The notes under the pieces were generated by a model, which worked only from the letters and a program-made list of their open reading frames with translations, had not been told where the DNA came from and made no database searches. From an uncultured Clostridia bacterium (GTDB lineage: Bacteria; Bacillota; Clostridia; Oscillospirales; Oscillospiraceae), in NCBI GenBank assembly GCA_930990965.1, contig CAKNRQ010000024.1:1-38115 (forward strand): a stretch of 38,115 nucleotides of DNA, written 5' to 3'. Position 1 is the stretch's first letter. Each line of letters begins with the position of its first letter. Position numbers and translations under genes: made by a program. This document shows, piece after piece, positions 15,869 to 21,894 of the stretch.

Positions 15869-16387
15869 TTGAAAAAGAAGATAGTACGCAAGCACAAAAA
15901 CTCCGGTAACTGCTTCGTCTGCGGCATAAACAACGAATTCGGCCTGCACGCGAGTTTTTACGAGCTCGAGGACGGTAGCATAGTCGGACTCGTCAACGCC
16001 GACCCGCGGCATCAGAGCTATCCCGGCCGCGTCCACGGCGGCGTGATCTGCGCCATGCTGGACGAGACCATGGGCAGGGCCATAAACGTCACAGAACCCG
16101 ACACCTGGGGCGTGACCGGCGACATCAACATCCGCTACCGCCACCCGGTGCCCTACGGCGTGCCGCTCATAGTGACGGGGCGCATAACCCGCAACAGCCG
16201 CCTGCTCTTCAACGGCGAGGGCGAAATCATACTGCCCGACGGCACCGTGGCCGCCACCGGCAGCGCACGCTACATGAAGCAGCCGCTTGCCGTCATAGGC
16301 GATCTTGCCTCCAACGGCGACATTTGGGAACTTATCCAGTCCCCTGACGACCCCACCGAGATAGATATACCGGAGCTGAAAAAATAA
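15869..16387 (+). CDS. Hotdog-fold thioesterase (PaaI-like)
   Basis: A 172-residue acyl-CoA thioesterase-type protein. The hotdog signature is clear: GNCFVCG at the N-terminus, then GRVHGGVICAMLDETMGRA (the HGG and the catalytic Asp/Glu helix), then VTGDINIRYRHPVP, then the last strand GTVAATGSARY. It probably hydrolyses a small acyl-CoA in the cytoplasm; substrate unknown. The start is TTG at 15869 behind GAAGGTG; no ATG is better placed. A conserved CxxC-type N-terminal cysteine pair (CFVC) is common in this branch. Confidence 0.88.
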   Translation: MKKKIVRKHKNSGNCFVCGINNEFGLHASFYELEDGSIVGLVNADPRHQSYPGRVHGGVICAMLDETMGRAINVTEPDTWGVTGDINIRYRHPVPYGVPLIVTGRITRNSRLLFNGEGEIILPDGTVAATGSARYMKQPLAVIGDLASNGDIWELIQSPDDPTEIDIPELKK

Positions 16388-16498
16388 CGCGATCCCCAAC
16401 ACATAAGTTGCAGCGTCAGAATCCGGCGCAGAAAATACAGGGGAAACGGAGCCTGTGCCTCATGTACGCTGTTGAACGATAAAAAGGAGAAGGAAACT

Positions 16499-16909
16499 AT
16501 GAGAACCGAATACAGATTCAACCCGCCTCCCTACAGCCTTCACGACCTGCCCGTACGCTTTGTCGTGGATGGCGACCAGTTAACTCTCGTCACCGAGTAC
16601 GGAGTGTCTGACAACTCTCAGTTCAGCGCGAATGACAGCTGGCGTATCGAGATTCGCTCCGTGGACTGGTTCGACTCCTGCGTGGACATAACCACCTCCA
16701 AGGAAGCGGACGGCTCGTTCTCAGGCAAGAGGGTCAACCTCTCAGAGCTGCTAAAGCGCTGTCCCGACCTGCGGTTTGACGTCATGACTGAGCAGTTCGG
16801 TGTAAACCGCATCCGTCTGCGCGGCCGCGCCAACATAGACGGCGAATACCGCAAAATAACTGTTGAAATTTATCACGCCGGCAATATTGGCTACGTAATA
16901 GGCGAATAA
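16499..16909 (+). CDS. Hypothetical soluble protein
   Basis: A 136-residue protein that I do not recognise. It is polar with alternating strands (FVVDGDQLTLVTEYG, WRIEIRSVDWFDSCVDITT, IRLRGRANIDGEYRKITVEIYHAG) and no signal peptide or membrane helix, suggesting a small beta-rich cytoplasmic domain. ATG at 16499 follows AAAAAGGAGAAGGAAACT; a TTG at 16472 upstream has no site. A strong terminator follows. Confidence 0.7.
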   Translation: MRTEYRFNPPPYSLHDLPVRFVVDGDQLTLVTEYGVSDNSQFSANDSWRIEIRSVDWFDSCVDITTSKEADGSFSGKRVNLSELLKRCPDLRFDVMTEQFGVNRIRLRGRANIDGEYRKITVEIYHAGNIGYVIGE

Positions 16910-16911
16910 AA

Positions 16912-16936
16912 AAGCCCCGCCTACGGCGGGGTTTTC
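16912..16936 (+). terminator. Rho-independent terminator
   Basis: CCCCGCC pairs with GGCGGGG around TAC (16915-16931), flanked by A-rich sequence and TTTTC. Confidence 0.85.
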
Positions 16937-17130
16937 TCATGTCCGAAGCCTGCCGGCTGTTCCTGCGCTCGCGCTCATGTTTCCCTTCCCTGCGCGCCGG
17001 TATGGCGTCAGTAGGGCTTCTGTCCAGGCCACATGCAGCGATGTAAACTCCAGTTGCGCAATTTCCACGCCGAATTTCTGGACGCACCCCTCCCCATTGT
17101 GCTATTCTGGGCTCAGAAGGAGGGACACAC

Positions 17131-17472
17131 ATGACCTTCGGTGAAAAGCTCCTTAATCTCCGACGCGCCTGGAACTGGACCCAAGAAGAATTGGCAGAGA
17201 AAATAGGCGTCACCCGGCAAGCCCTCAGCAAGTGGGAGGCCAACGCCGCACTGCCGGACACGAAAAACGTAGTCGCACTTGCAAAGCTCTTCGGCGTCAC
17301 CGCTGACTACCTGCTCTGAGAGGATGAAGGCCGCGAGGCCGAGACCAACGCCAGGCCGCCGCGCTCCGAGCCGCGCCGCGTCCCGTGGTGGAAACTCGCA
17401 GGCTGGATTCTGTTTGCAATAGGGCTGGCGTGAATGCTCGCCATAGGCTTGCTCGCTTCAATACATCCCTAG
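17131..17472 (+). pseudogene. XRE-family regulator with membrane tail, interrupted by two in-frame TGA codons
   Basis: The first 62 codons encode a complete XRE helix-turn-helix (FGEKLLNLRRAWNWTQEELA, VTRQALSKWEANAALPDTKN, LAKLFGVTADYLL) behind AGAAGGAGG. A TGA at 17317-17319 stops it. Continuing in the same frame gives EDEGREAETNARPP, then PRRVPWWKLAGWILFAIGLA, a second TGA at 17431-17433, then MLAIGLLASIHP and TAG at 17470. This is the normal layout of an XRE protein with a C-terminal membrane helix, so two codons (63 and 101) appear to have mutated to TGA. Since TGA ends many intact genes here, recoding is unlikely. The 62-residue DNA-binding part may still be made. Confidence 0.7.
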
Positions 17473-17567
17473 GCCGTGAACTTAGCAGCTCCCGAGGGAG
17501 AATATGTGGAATATCGCTGCCCAGCGAACTGAAACTCGTGCCATACGCGATAAAGAAACCCAAAAGT

Positions 17568-17606
17568 ACTCCGAAGAGCCGTAATCACGGCTCTTTGGAG
17601 TTTTCA
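17568..17606. terminator. Hairpin, probable bidirectional terminator
   Basis: ACTCC and AAGAGCCG arms pair with CGGCTCTT and GGAGT (one G/T mismatch), with TTTT on the right and AAAA on the left. The stop codon of the minus-strand small gene lies in its loop. Confidence 0.7.
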
Positions 17607-17719
17607 TCCTCAGGCTCAACATACTGCCGCTCGCACTCGCGCTGAGCCTCAATCAGTAGATTTATCGCCTTCTCCGTCTCTCGCATCAGGTGCAAATACA
17701 TCTCTCTGTAGTCAGGCAT
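17585..17719 (-). CDS. Small conserved-looking 44-residue protein
   Basis: ATG at 17719 follows GAGGTGATACT. The product starts MPDYREMYLHLMRETEKAIN and continues LLIEAQRECERQYVEPEDENSKEP: an amphipathic helix pair with a charged tail. I recall similar short proteins (MPDY-x-x-MY at the start, AQ-x-E/C-x-E at the end of the helix) beside XRE genes in Clostridia, though I cannot search. It is divergent from an XRE gene across two operator-like palindromes, so it is probably that regulator's target or partner. It is possibly a helical adaptor; function unknown. Confidence 0.65.
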   Translation of the reverse strand: MPDYREMYLHLMRETEKAINLLIEAQRECERQYVEPEDENSKEP

Positions 17720-17743
17720 AGTATCACCTCATTACGGGCAGTC

Positions 17744-17783
17744 TAGAACAAAACATTCTATTTGTCAATAGAACAAATTGTTC
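17744..17783. promoter_or_regulatory. Tandem operator between the small gene and the XRE gene
   Basis: TAGAACAAA occurs twice (17744-17752 and 17769-17777), 25 bp apart. The first lies in TAGAA-N7-TTCTA; the second in the perfect palindrome GAACAAATTGTTC (17771-17783). Both are in the divergent promoter region. Confidence 0.7.
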
Positions 17784-17809
17784 CTTCTATACTGTTTTTG
17801 GTGATTTCA

Positions 17810-18028
17810 ATGCCGGTTTATAGACGTATACGCGACTTGCGTGAGGATGCAGATTTGACGCAGAAGCAGGTCGGAGAAGCGATAAACGTCCCGCAACGCA
17901 CTTACGCATACTACGAGACGGGTGAGCGCATGGTGCCGCCCGGCGTACTCTGCGCCCTCGCCGATTTCTACGGCGTCAGCGTGGACTACATCCTCGGCCG
18001 CACCGACAGGCGCGAAATGCTAAGATAG
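17810..18028 (+). CDS. XRE-family (Cro/CI-like) transcriptional regulator
   Basis: A 72-residue DNA-binding protein consisting of one helix-turn-helix domain: VYRRIRDLREDADLTQKQVGEAINVPQRTYAYYETGERMVPPGVLCALADFYGVSVDYILGRTD. The YAYYE-x-G recognition-helix region and DYILG end are typical. The start is ATG at 17810 preceded by GGTGAT; a TTG at 17762 would run through the operator. It likely represses itself and the divergent 44-residue gene via the GAACAA palindromes. Confidence 0.88.
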   Translation: MPVYRRIRDLREDADLTQKQVGEAINVPQRTYAYYETGERMVPPGVLCALADFYGVSVDYILGRTDRREMLR

Positions 18029-18055
18029 GTCGGTCAAAACAATAATGCAAAGCAC

Positions 18056-18078
18056 GGGGGACCCGCAAAGGGTCCCCC
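18056..18078. terminator. Hairpin between convergent XRE and sigF genes
   Basis: Perfect 9-bp stem GGGGGACCC with GGGTCCCCC, loop GCAAA. There is no strong U-tract on either side, so termination is likely but weaker than others here. Confidence 0.6.
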
Positions 18079-18081
18079 GCT

Positions 18082-18792
18082 TTATCCGCTCAAGAGTTCG
18101 CGCAGTTTGGCCACGGCCTTGCGCTCAAGCCGTGACACCTGCACCTGCGACACCCCCAGAACTCTTGCGGCGCGCTCCTGCGTCATGTCGTGGAAGTATC
18201 TGAGCGCTATGACTTGCCGCTCCCGCTCCGGGAGCTGGTCTATCGCCTCGCGCAGCGACACGCGCTCCAAAAGCTGCTCCTCCTGCGAGTCGTCGCCAAG
18301 GAGCTGTTCTAGCGTAAAACCGTCCTCGCCAGTCTCGCGCTGCAAGCTCTCTGCGGGGCTCGCGGCGGTCTCTGCCACGGCTATGTCCTCGCAGGTGAGC
18401 CCTGTCTCGTGCGCGAGCTCGCTGAGCGTTGGTTCCCTACCCAGGCGCTGCTCAAGCGCGAGCCGCGCCGAGCGTATGGCCGCAGAGCGCTCCTTGAGCC
18501 CGCGCGAGACCTTCACGAGCCCGTCGTCGCGCAAAAAGCGGCGTATCTCCCCCGAGATCTTGGGCACGGCGTAAGTGGAAAACTGCGTGCCGTAGCTCTC
18601 GTCATAGCCCGCAATGGCCTTGAGGAAGCCCACGCAGCCGAGCTGGTAGAGGTCGTCCGAGTCCACGCCGCGGCCGAAAAAGCGCCGCGCCACGCTCCAT
18701 ATGAGCCCGGAGTTATCTTCCACCAGGCGCTCGGCCGCTTCCCTGTCGCCATCCCTAGCCGAGCGCAGGCAGCTTATGGTCTCATCGGTCAT
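18082..18792 (-). CDS. sigF: Forespore sigma factor SigF
   Basis: A 236-residue sigma-70-family factor. Region 2 is clear (NSGLIWSVARRFFGRGVDSDDLYQLGCVGFLKAIAGYD, then FSTYAVPKISGEIRRFLRDDG), region 3 follows (LEQRLGREPTLSELAHETGL), and region 4 has PERERQVIALRYF and QERAARVLGVSQVQVSRLERKA. It directs early forespore transcription. Its position after spoIIAA and spoIIAB, with 4-base overlaps, separates it from the very similar SigG. It is held inactive by SpoIIAB. Confidence 0.95.
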   Translation of the reverse strand: MTDETISCLRSARDGDREAAERLVEDNSGLIWSVARRFFGRGVDSDDLYQLGCVGFLKAIAGYDESYGTQFSTYAVPKISGEIRRFLRDDGLVKVSRGLKERSAAIRSARLALEQRLGREPTLSELAHETGLTCEDIAVAETAASPAESLQRETGEDGFTLEQLLGDDSQEEQLLERVSLREAIDQLPERERQVIALRYFHDMTQERAARVLGVSQVQVSRLERKAVAKLRELLSG

Positions 18793-19226
18793 CGTCTCGG
18801 CCGCCGCTCAATTGTGCGGCGCATCGTAACGGTGGTGCCGCGTCCCGGCTTGGAACGCACCGTGAGCTTGTCCATGAAGCTCTCCATAATGGTGAAACCC
18901 ATGCCGCTGCGCTCCTCGCCTCCGGTCGTAAAGAGCGGCTCGCGTGCCTGCGCCACGTCCTCTATGCCCCGACCGGTGTCCTTCACCGAAATCTCCAGGG
19001 TGTCGCCGCCTATTATGCGCAGCCGCATGGTTATCTTCCCCAGCGTATCCGGATAGGCGTGTACGATGCAGTTTGTCACCGCTTCGCTTACGGCGGTCTT
19101 GATGTCGCCCAACTCCTCCATCGTCGGGTCGAGCTGCGCGGCGAAGGCCGCCGCAGCGGCCCTTGCGAATCCCTCGTTCACGCTCCGGCTGGGAAAGTCG
19201 AGTTTTATGTAGTTGTCCGCAGTCAT
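18789..19226 (-). CDS. spoIIAB: Anti-sigma F factor and serine kinase SpoIIAB
   Basis: A 145-residue GHKL-fold kinase. The N-box is EAVTNCIVHAYP, the G1 box DTGRGIED, and the G2 region RSGMGFTIM. It binds SigF and phosphorylates SpoIIAA. GGAGGGAG precedes the ATG, which overlaps the spoIIAA stop; its own stop overlaps the sigF ATG, the usual tightly coupled operon. Confidence 0.95.
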   Translation of the reverse strand: MTADNYIKLDFPSRSVNEGFARAAAAAFAAQLDPTMEELGDIKTAVSEAVTNCIVHAYPDTLGKITMRLRIIGGDTLEISVKDTGRGIEDVAQAREPLFTTGGEERSGMGFTIMESFMDKLTVRSKPGRGTTVTMRRTIERRPRR

Positions 19227-19543
19227 GTTCTGCTCCCTCCTATTACAGGTATCTTCCGCTCTATGCCCGATGCCTCCAGCACCCGGGACGGCTGCCGGGC
19301 CGGATTGGCTATGGCCGCGCGCCCCCCGCTGCGCCGCATTCTGCGCTCGGTTTTGAGTATGAGCGCCAGGCCAGCCGAGTCCATAAACGTGAGCCCGGAC
19401 ATGTCCAGCACCGCGTCGCGCGGCATGTATTCATCGAGCAACTGGTCAATTTCGCCCAGCCCCTCGCGCGCGCTGTGGTGGTCGAGTTCGCCCGACAGAT
19501 GTATGGTCAGCCTCCCAGCCGAGTAGTTCGCCGTTACCTTCAT
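19223..19543 (-). CDS. spoIIAA: Anti-anti-sigma factor SpoIIAA
   Basis: A 106-residue STAS-domain protein. The phosphorylated serine is Ser56 in TFMDSAGLAL, the position known for SpoIIAA. Dephosphorylated SpoIIAA releases SigF from SpoIIAB. ATG follows AGGAGGGCTGCAC. I could not identify a convincing sigma-H promoter upstream; the region instead contains a hairpin and palindromes described separately. Confidence 0.94.
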   Translation of the reverse strand: MKVTANYSAGRLTIHLSGELDHHSAREGLGEIDQLLDEYMPRDAVLDMSGLTFMDSAGLALILKTERRMRRSGGRAAIANPARQPSRVLEASGIERKIPVIGGSRT

Positions 19544-19590
19544 GTGCAGCCCTCCTTATTCTAGCTGTCAAAGCTATTTTACGCGCAGCG

Positions 19591-19633
19591 GCGCGCGCAC
19601 TTCGTCGAATGCCGAAGTGCGTGCGCATTTTTT
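19591..19633 (+). terminator. Terminator-like hairpin with U-tract, in the spoIIA leader, opposite strand
   Basis: A 14-bp stem (19591-19604 with 19613-19626, one G/T pair), 8-base loop, and T6 at 19628-19633. It reads as a rho-independent terminator on the plus strand, yet no plus-strand gene lies upstream of it. Confidence 0.6.
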
Positions 19634-19645
19634 GCGTATTTTGAT

Positions 19646-19695
19646 ATTCGAGAATAATTTATTGTTTTTCGATAAATAATTCTTGCAATTCGAGA
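19646..19695. promoter_or_regulatory. Operator-like repeats upstream of the DUF2975 module
   Basis: Direct repeat ATTCGAGA at 19646-19653 and 19688-19695 flanks a 12-bp inverted repeat (AGAATAATTTAT at 19651-19662 with ATAAATAATTCT at 19672-19683, one mismatch). Confidence 0.6.
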
Positions 19696-19711
19696 TTGAC
19701 CGTGTTATACT
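19683..19711 (+). promoter_or_regulatory. Promoter of the DUF2975/DUF4173 module
   Basis: TTGCAA (19683-19688), 17-bp spacer, TATACT (19706-19711). The -35 overlaps the operator-like repeats. Confidence 0.6.
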
Positions 19712-19735
19712 CAGCTCGAAAGGCGGTGTTTTCCA

Positions 19736-20215
19736 GTGAAACAAAAGGAACTTTCAATCTGGCTGCGCGTGGTGCTTGGCGTCGGCGCTGCGTTTATTCT
19801 CTTTATGGCGCTTGTTCTGGTCCCCAAGCTGGGACAGCGCGCAATTGAACATTATCCAGAGCTGGAGTACATGTACCTGCCCTGCCTCATTTTCTTCTGG
19901 GTGACGGCGATACTGGTTCTGGTTTTCCTAGCACTGGTGTGGAAGATTGCCGTGGAGATTGGCCGGGACAACAGCTTCTGCAATGAAAACGCCAACCGGC
20001 TGCGCATATGCAGCAACCTGGCGCTGATAGATGTAATCCTCTATCTCATCGCGGGCTGCATATTGGGGTTTATGAACCTGCTGCACTTCTCGCTGGTGAT
20101 TGCGGGAGTTGTCATCTGCTCCCTCGGCACAGCCATCGCCGTCTGCTGCGCCGCGCTCTCGCACCTCACGCGCAAGGCCGCGGACATGCAGAGCGAGAAT
20201 GACCTGACGGTCTGA
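19736..20215 (+). CDS. DUF2975-family membrane protein
   Basis: A 159-residue protein with four membrane helices (VVLGVGAAFILFMALVLV, LIFFWVTAILVLVFLALVW, LALIDVILYLIAGCILGF, LVIAGVVICSLGTAIAVCCAAL) and the family's loop segment EIGRDNSFCNENANRLR between helices two and three. DUF2975 proteins are usually paired with a YozG-like XRE regulator, as here 9 bases downstream. The start is GTG at 19736 behind AGGCGGTG. Biochemical function is unknown. Confidence 0.85.
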   Translation: MKQKELSIWLRVVLGVGAAFILFMALVLVPKLGQRAIEHYPELEYMYLPCLIFFWVTAILVLVFLALVWKIAVEIGRDNSFCNENANRLRICSNLALIDVILYLIAGCILGFMNLLHFSLVIAGVVICSLGTAIAVCCAALSHLTRKAADMQSENDLTV

Positions 20216-20224
20216 GGTGGCGGT

Positions 20225-20437
20225 ATGATAAGGATTAACCTCGACGTCATGCTCGCCAAGCGCAAGATGAGCCTCACGGAGCTCTCCGAGCGCGTGGGCA
20301 TCACGATGGCCAACCTCTCGGTGCTCAAAACAGGCAAGGCGAAGGCCATACGCTTCACCACCCTCGACGCGCTTTGCCGCACCCTCGACTGCCAGCCGGG
20401 CGACATATTGGAGTACGTGAGCGATGGGCAGTGCTAA
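20225..20437 (+). CDS. YozG-like XRE regulator
   Basis: A 70-residue Cro/CI-type helix-turn-helix protein with the YozG pattern: INLDVMLAKRKMSLTELSERVGIT, ANLSVLKTGKAKAIRFTTLDALCRTLDCQPGDILEYV. Behind GAGGTGG. It is the likely regulator of the module's promoter, whose repeats lie at 19646-19695. Confidence 0.9.
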   Translation: MIRINLDVMLAKRKMSLTELSERVGITMANLSVLKTGKAKAIRFTTLDALCRTLDCQPGDILEYVSDGQC

Positions 20438-20882
20438 AACTCTGTTCACGGTGTTTGCCATCATCGTCGCCACACCGCTTTTGTTCGTTATAATTGCGGG
20501 CTGCACTCTTCTCTTCCTGTCGCTCCGCAGCTCCGGCGCCGGCCTGTATGAGACCAACTGGGGCGTCACTGTGCCCTGCGGCCTCACGGAGCTCTACTCC
20601 GCAGACGGCACCGGCGGGATTCAGGGAGACGGCTGCCGCTATCTCGCGCTCGAGTACGCCGGCGGCGAAGATTTAGACGCAACGTTGACTTCCGGCGCGA
20701 ACCCGGCGCTCATATCCGGGTTCGAGGACGTGGCCGGTGAACTCGGCGTCCCCGTTGAGTACCGCCCTGACTTCGGCGCAGACTGCATGTGCCGCACGGT
20801 GACCGACCCGGACGATGCGCGCAGCAAGTTATATATAGTCTGGGACGGCAGGACTCTCTATCTCGCCGAGTGGATTATGTGA
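20424..20882 (+). CDS. Hypothetical single-pass membrane/secreted protein
   Basis: A 152-residue protein overlapping the end of the XRE gene by 14 bases. One N-terminal helix (LFTVFAIIVATPLLFVIIAGCTLLFL) anchors an extracytoplasmic domain of about 115 residues with four cysteines (PCG, DGC, DCMC). It could form disulfides if exported. No named family recognised. It belongs to a run of small genes between the XRE and DUF4173 genes. Confidence 0.65.
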   Translation: MGSAKTLFTVFAIIVATPLLFVIIAGCTLLFLSLRSSGAGLYETNWGVTVPCGLTELYSADGTGGIQGDGCRYLALEYAGGEDLDATLTSGANPALISGFEDVAGELGVPVEYRPDFGADCMCRTVTDPDDARSKLYIVWDGRTLYLAEWIM

Positions 20883-20890
20883 GGTGGGCG

Positions 20891-21226
20891 ATGAACTGTG
20901 TAAAGAAGCTGCTCGCAGTTGAGTTAATTCTGCTTCTCGTCGCGGCCTCGGCCTTCATCGGTGAGAACTTCCCGTATGGGAAGCCGCAGATATGTGTGGA
21001 CGGCGAGGTGTACACGATGGTAGACAGCCCCGTAAGCGCCCTTCCCGCCGGCAGTGAGGACATCGGCACGCTGCAAGGCGTCCGGCACCACACAGCGTCT
21101 CCACCTCGGGAGGACATGTACGGCGCCAACCTGGACGCCAAATACGCCGGCTGCCCGCTCTACAGGTGCGGCGAGGACATATACCTCTACGACTACGCGG
21201 GCTTTTACATCCCGTTTGTGAAGTGA
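20891..21226 (+). CDS. Hypothetical secreted small protein
   Basis: A 111-residue protein with a signal-type N-terminus (KKLLAVELILLLVAASAFIG) followed by a compact domain with ICVDGEVYTMVDSPVSALP, GTLQGVRHHTASPPREDMYGANLD, and AGCPLYRCGEDIYLYDYAGFYIPF. The texture suggests a small extracytoplasmic domain, but I know no function. ATG follows GAGGTGGGCG by spacing typical of its neighbours. Confidence 0.65.
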   Translation: MNCVKKLLAVELILLLVAASAFIGENFPYGKPQICVDGEVYTMVDSPVSALPAGSEDIGTLQGVRHHTASPPREDMYGANLDAKYAGCPLYRCGEDIYLYDYAGFYIPFVK

Positions 21227-21235
21227 TTCAGTAGG

Positions 21236-21510
21236 ATGACCGTGGAAAAGAAGGCCATTTACAAGCGCGTGTGGCTCTGGCTGCTGGCTGCGGCGGCTAT
21301 TATTGCGCTCATATCCTGGATGCGCAGCCCGGAAATGGCATTCAGGCTCCACCGCGTGAAGTTGCTCATGACATGCTCGCCGTTGGTGAGACGGACGTAA
21401 AAATCTTAGGCGTGCTGGACATACATGTCTGGGGAACAGGCGACGGCGACAACTACGGAGAAACTAACCAACTTGAAGACTGCTGGTACACATATGAGGC
21501 CAGCCTGTGA
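21236..21510 (+). pseudogene. Frameshifted small membrane protein gene of the DUF4173 module
   Basis: From ATG at 21236 the frame reads MTVEKKAIYKRVWLWLLAAA, then IIALISWMRSPEMAFRLHR, a convincing N-terminal anchor, and then hits TAA soon after. A second frame takes over around 21345-21360 with EVAHDMLAVGETDVKILGVLDIHVWGTG and a conserved-looking end CWYTYEASL before TGA at 21510. Together they resemble one protein of about 90 residues with a one-base-type frameshift. No good ribosome site precedes the ATG. A sequencing error is possible. Confidence 0.6.
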
Positions 21511-21520
21511 GGAGGCGTTT

Positions 21521-21829
21521 ATGAAAGATAAGCTGTCAGCCAAAAGGATAACGTACTGGATTTATATAAATTACGGCATATTCATGCTTGGTTTTTTGGT
21601 TTTAGGCAGTCTGGGAACTGATAAGTACATTGTGTGGGTGAATTTCATCTTGGATGTTGCCCTCGTTGCGGTTTCGCTTGTACTGAATATATTGCTGTTT
21701 CAAAAGAAGTATCAAGCTCCGCTTGCACGGAAAATAGCGCTTCTATCAGTTACTCTGTGTTTAGGGGCGTTTACCTGCTTTGCTTTTTTGATGCCTGAGA
21801 ACGGTTTTCCGGCAGTATTGTTTTATTAA
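21521..21829 (+). CDS. Small membrane protein
   Basis: A 102-residue protein with three predicted helices (YWIYINYGIFMLGFLVLGSL, YIVWVNFILDVALVAVSLVLNILLF, IALLSVTLCLGAFTCFAFL). Its base composition is visibly AT-richer than its neighbours. ATG follows GAGGAGGCGTTT. Not recognised as a named family. Confidence 0.7.
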   Translation: MKDKLSAKRITYWIYINYGIFMLGFLVLGSLGTDKYIVWVNFILDVALVAVSLVLNILLFQKKYQAPLARKIALLSVTLCLGAFTCFAFLMPENGFPAVLFY

Positions 21830-21839
21830 AAAGGTTTGA

Positions 21840-21884
21840 ATGAGTAATATATACGTCAGGTGCACCTTTGAAGGTGGCCTGTGA
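21840..21884 (+). other. 14-codon open frame just before the DUF4173 gene
   Basis: ATG at 21840, preceded by AAAAAGG, encodes MSNIYVRCTFEGGL and ends in a TGA that overlaps the ribosome site of the next gene (TGAGGAG). Its end echoes the end of the frameshifted gene (CWYTYEASL, also followed by CCTGTGAGGAG), so it may be a decayed duplicate end or a leader peptide. Confidence 0.35.
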
Positions 21885-21894
21885 GGAGAATAAT

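Noticed and set aside
17317-17433. TGA recoding (selenocysteine, or Gly/Trp as in alternative codes)
   Set aside because: TGA terminates many intact genes in the window, no SECIS-like structure is evident after the TGA codons, and both TGAs fall in a single gene.
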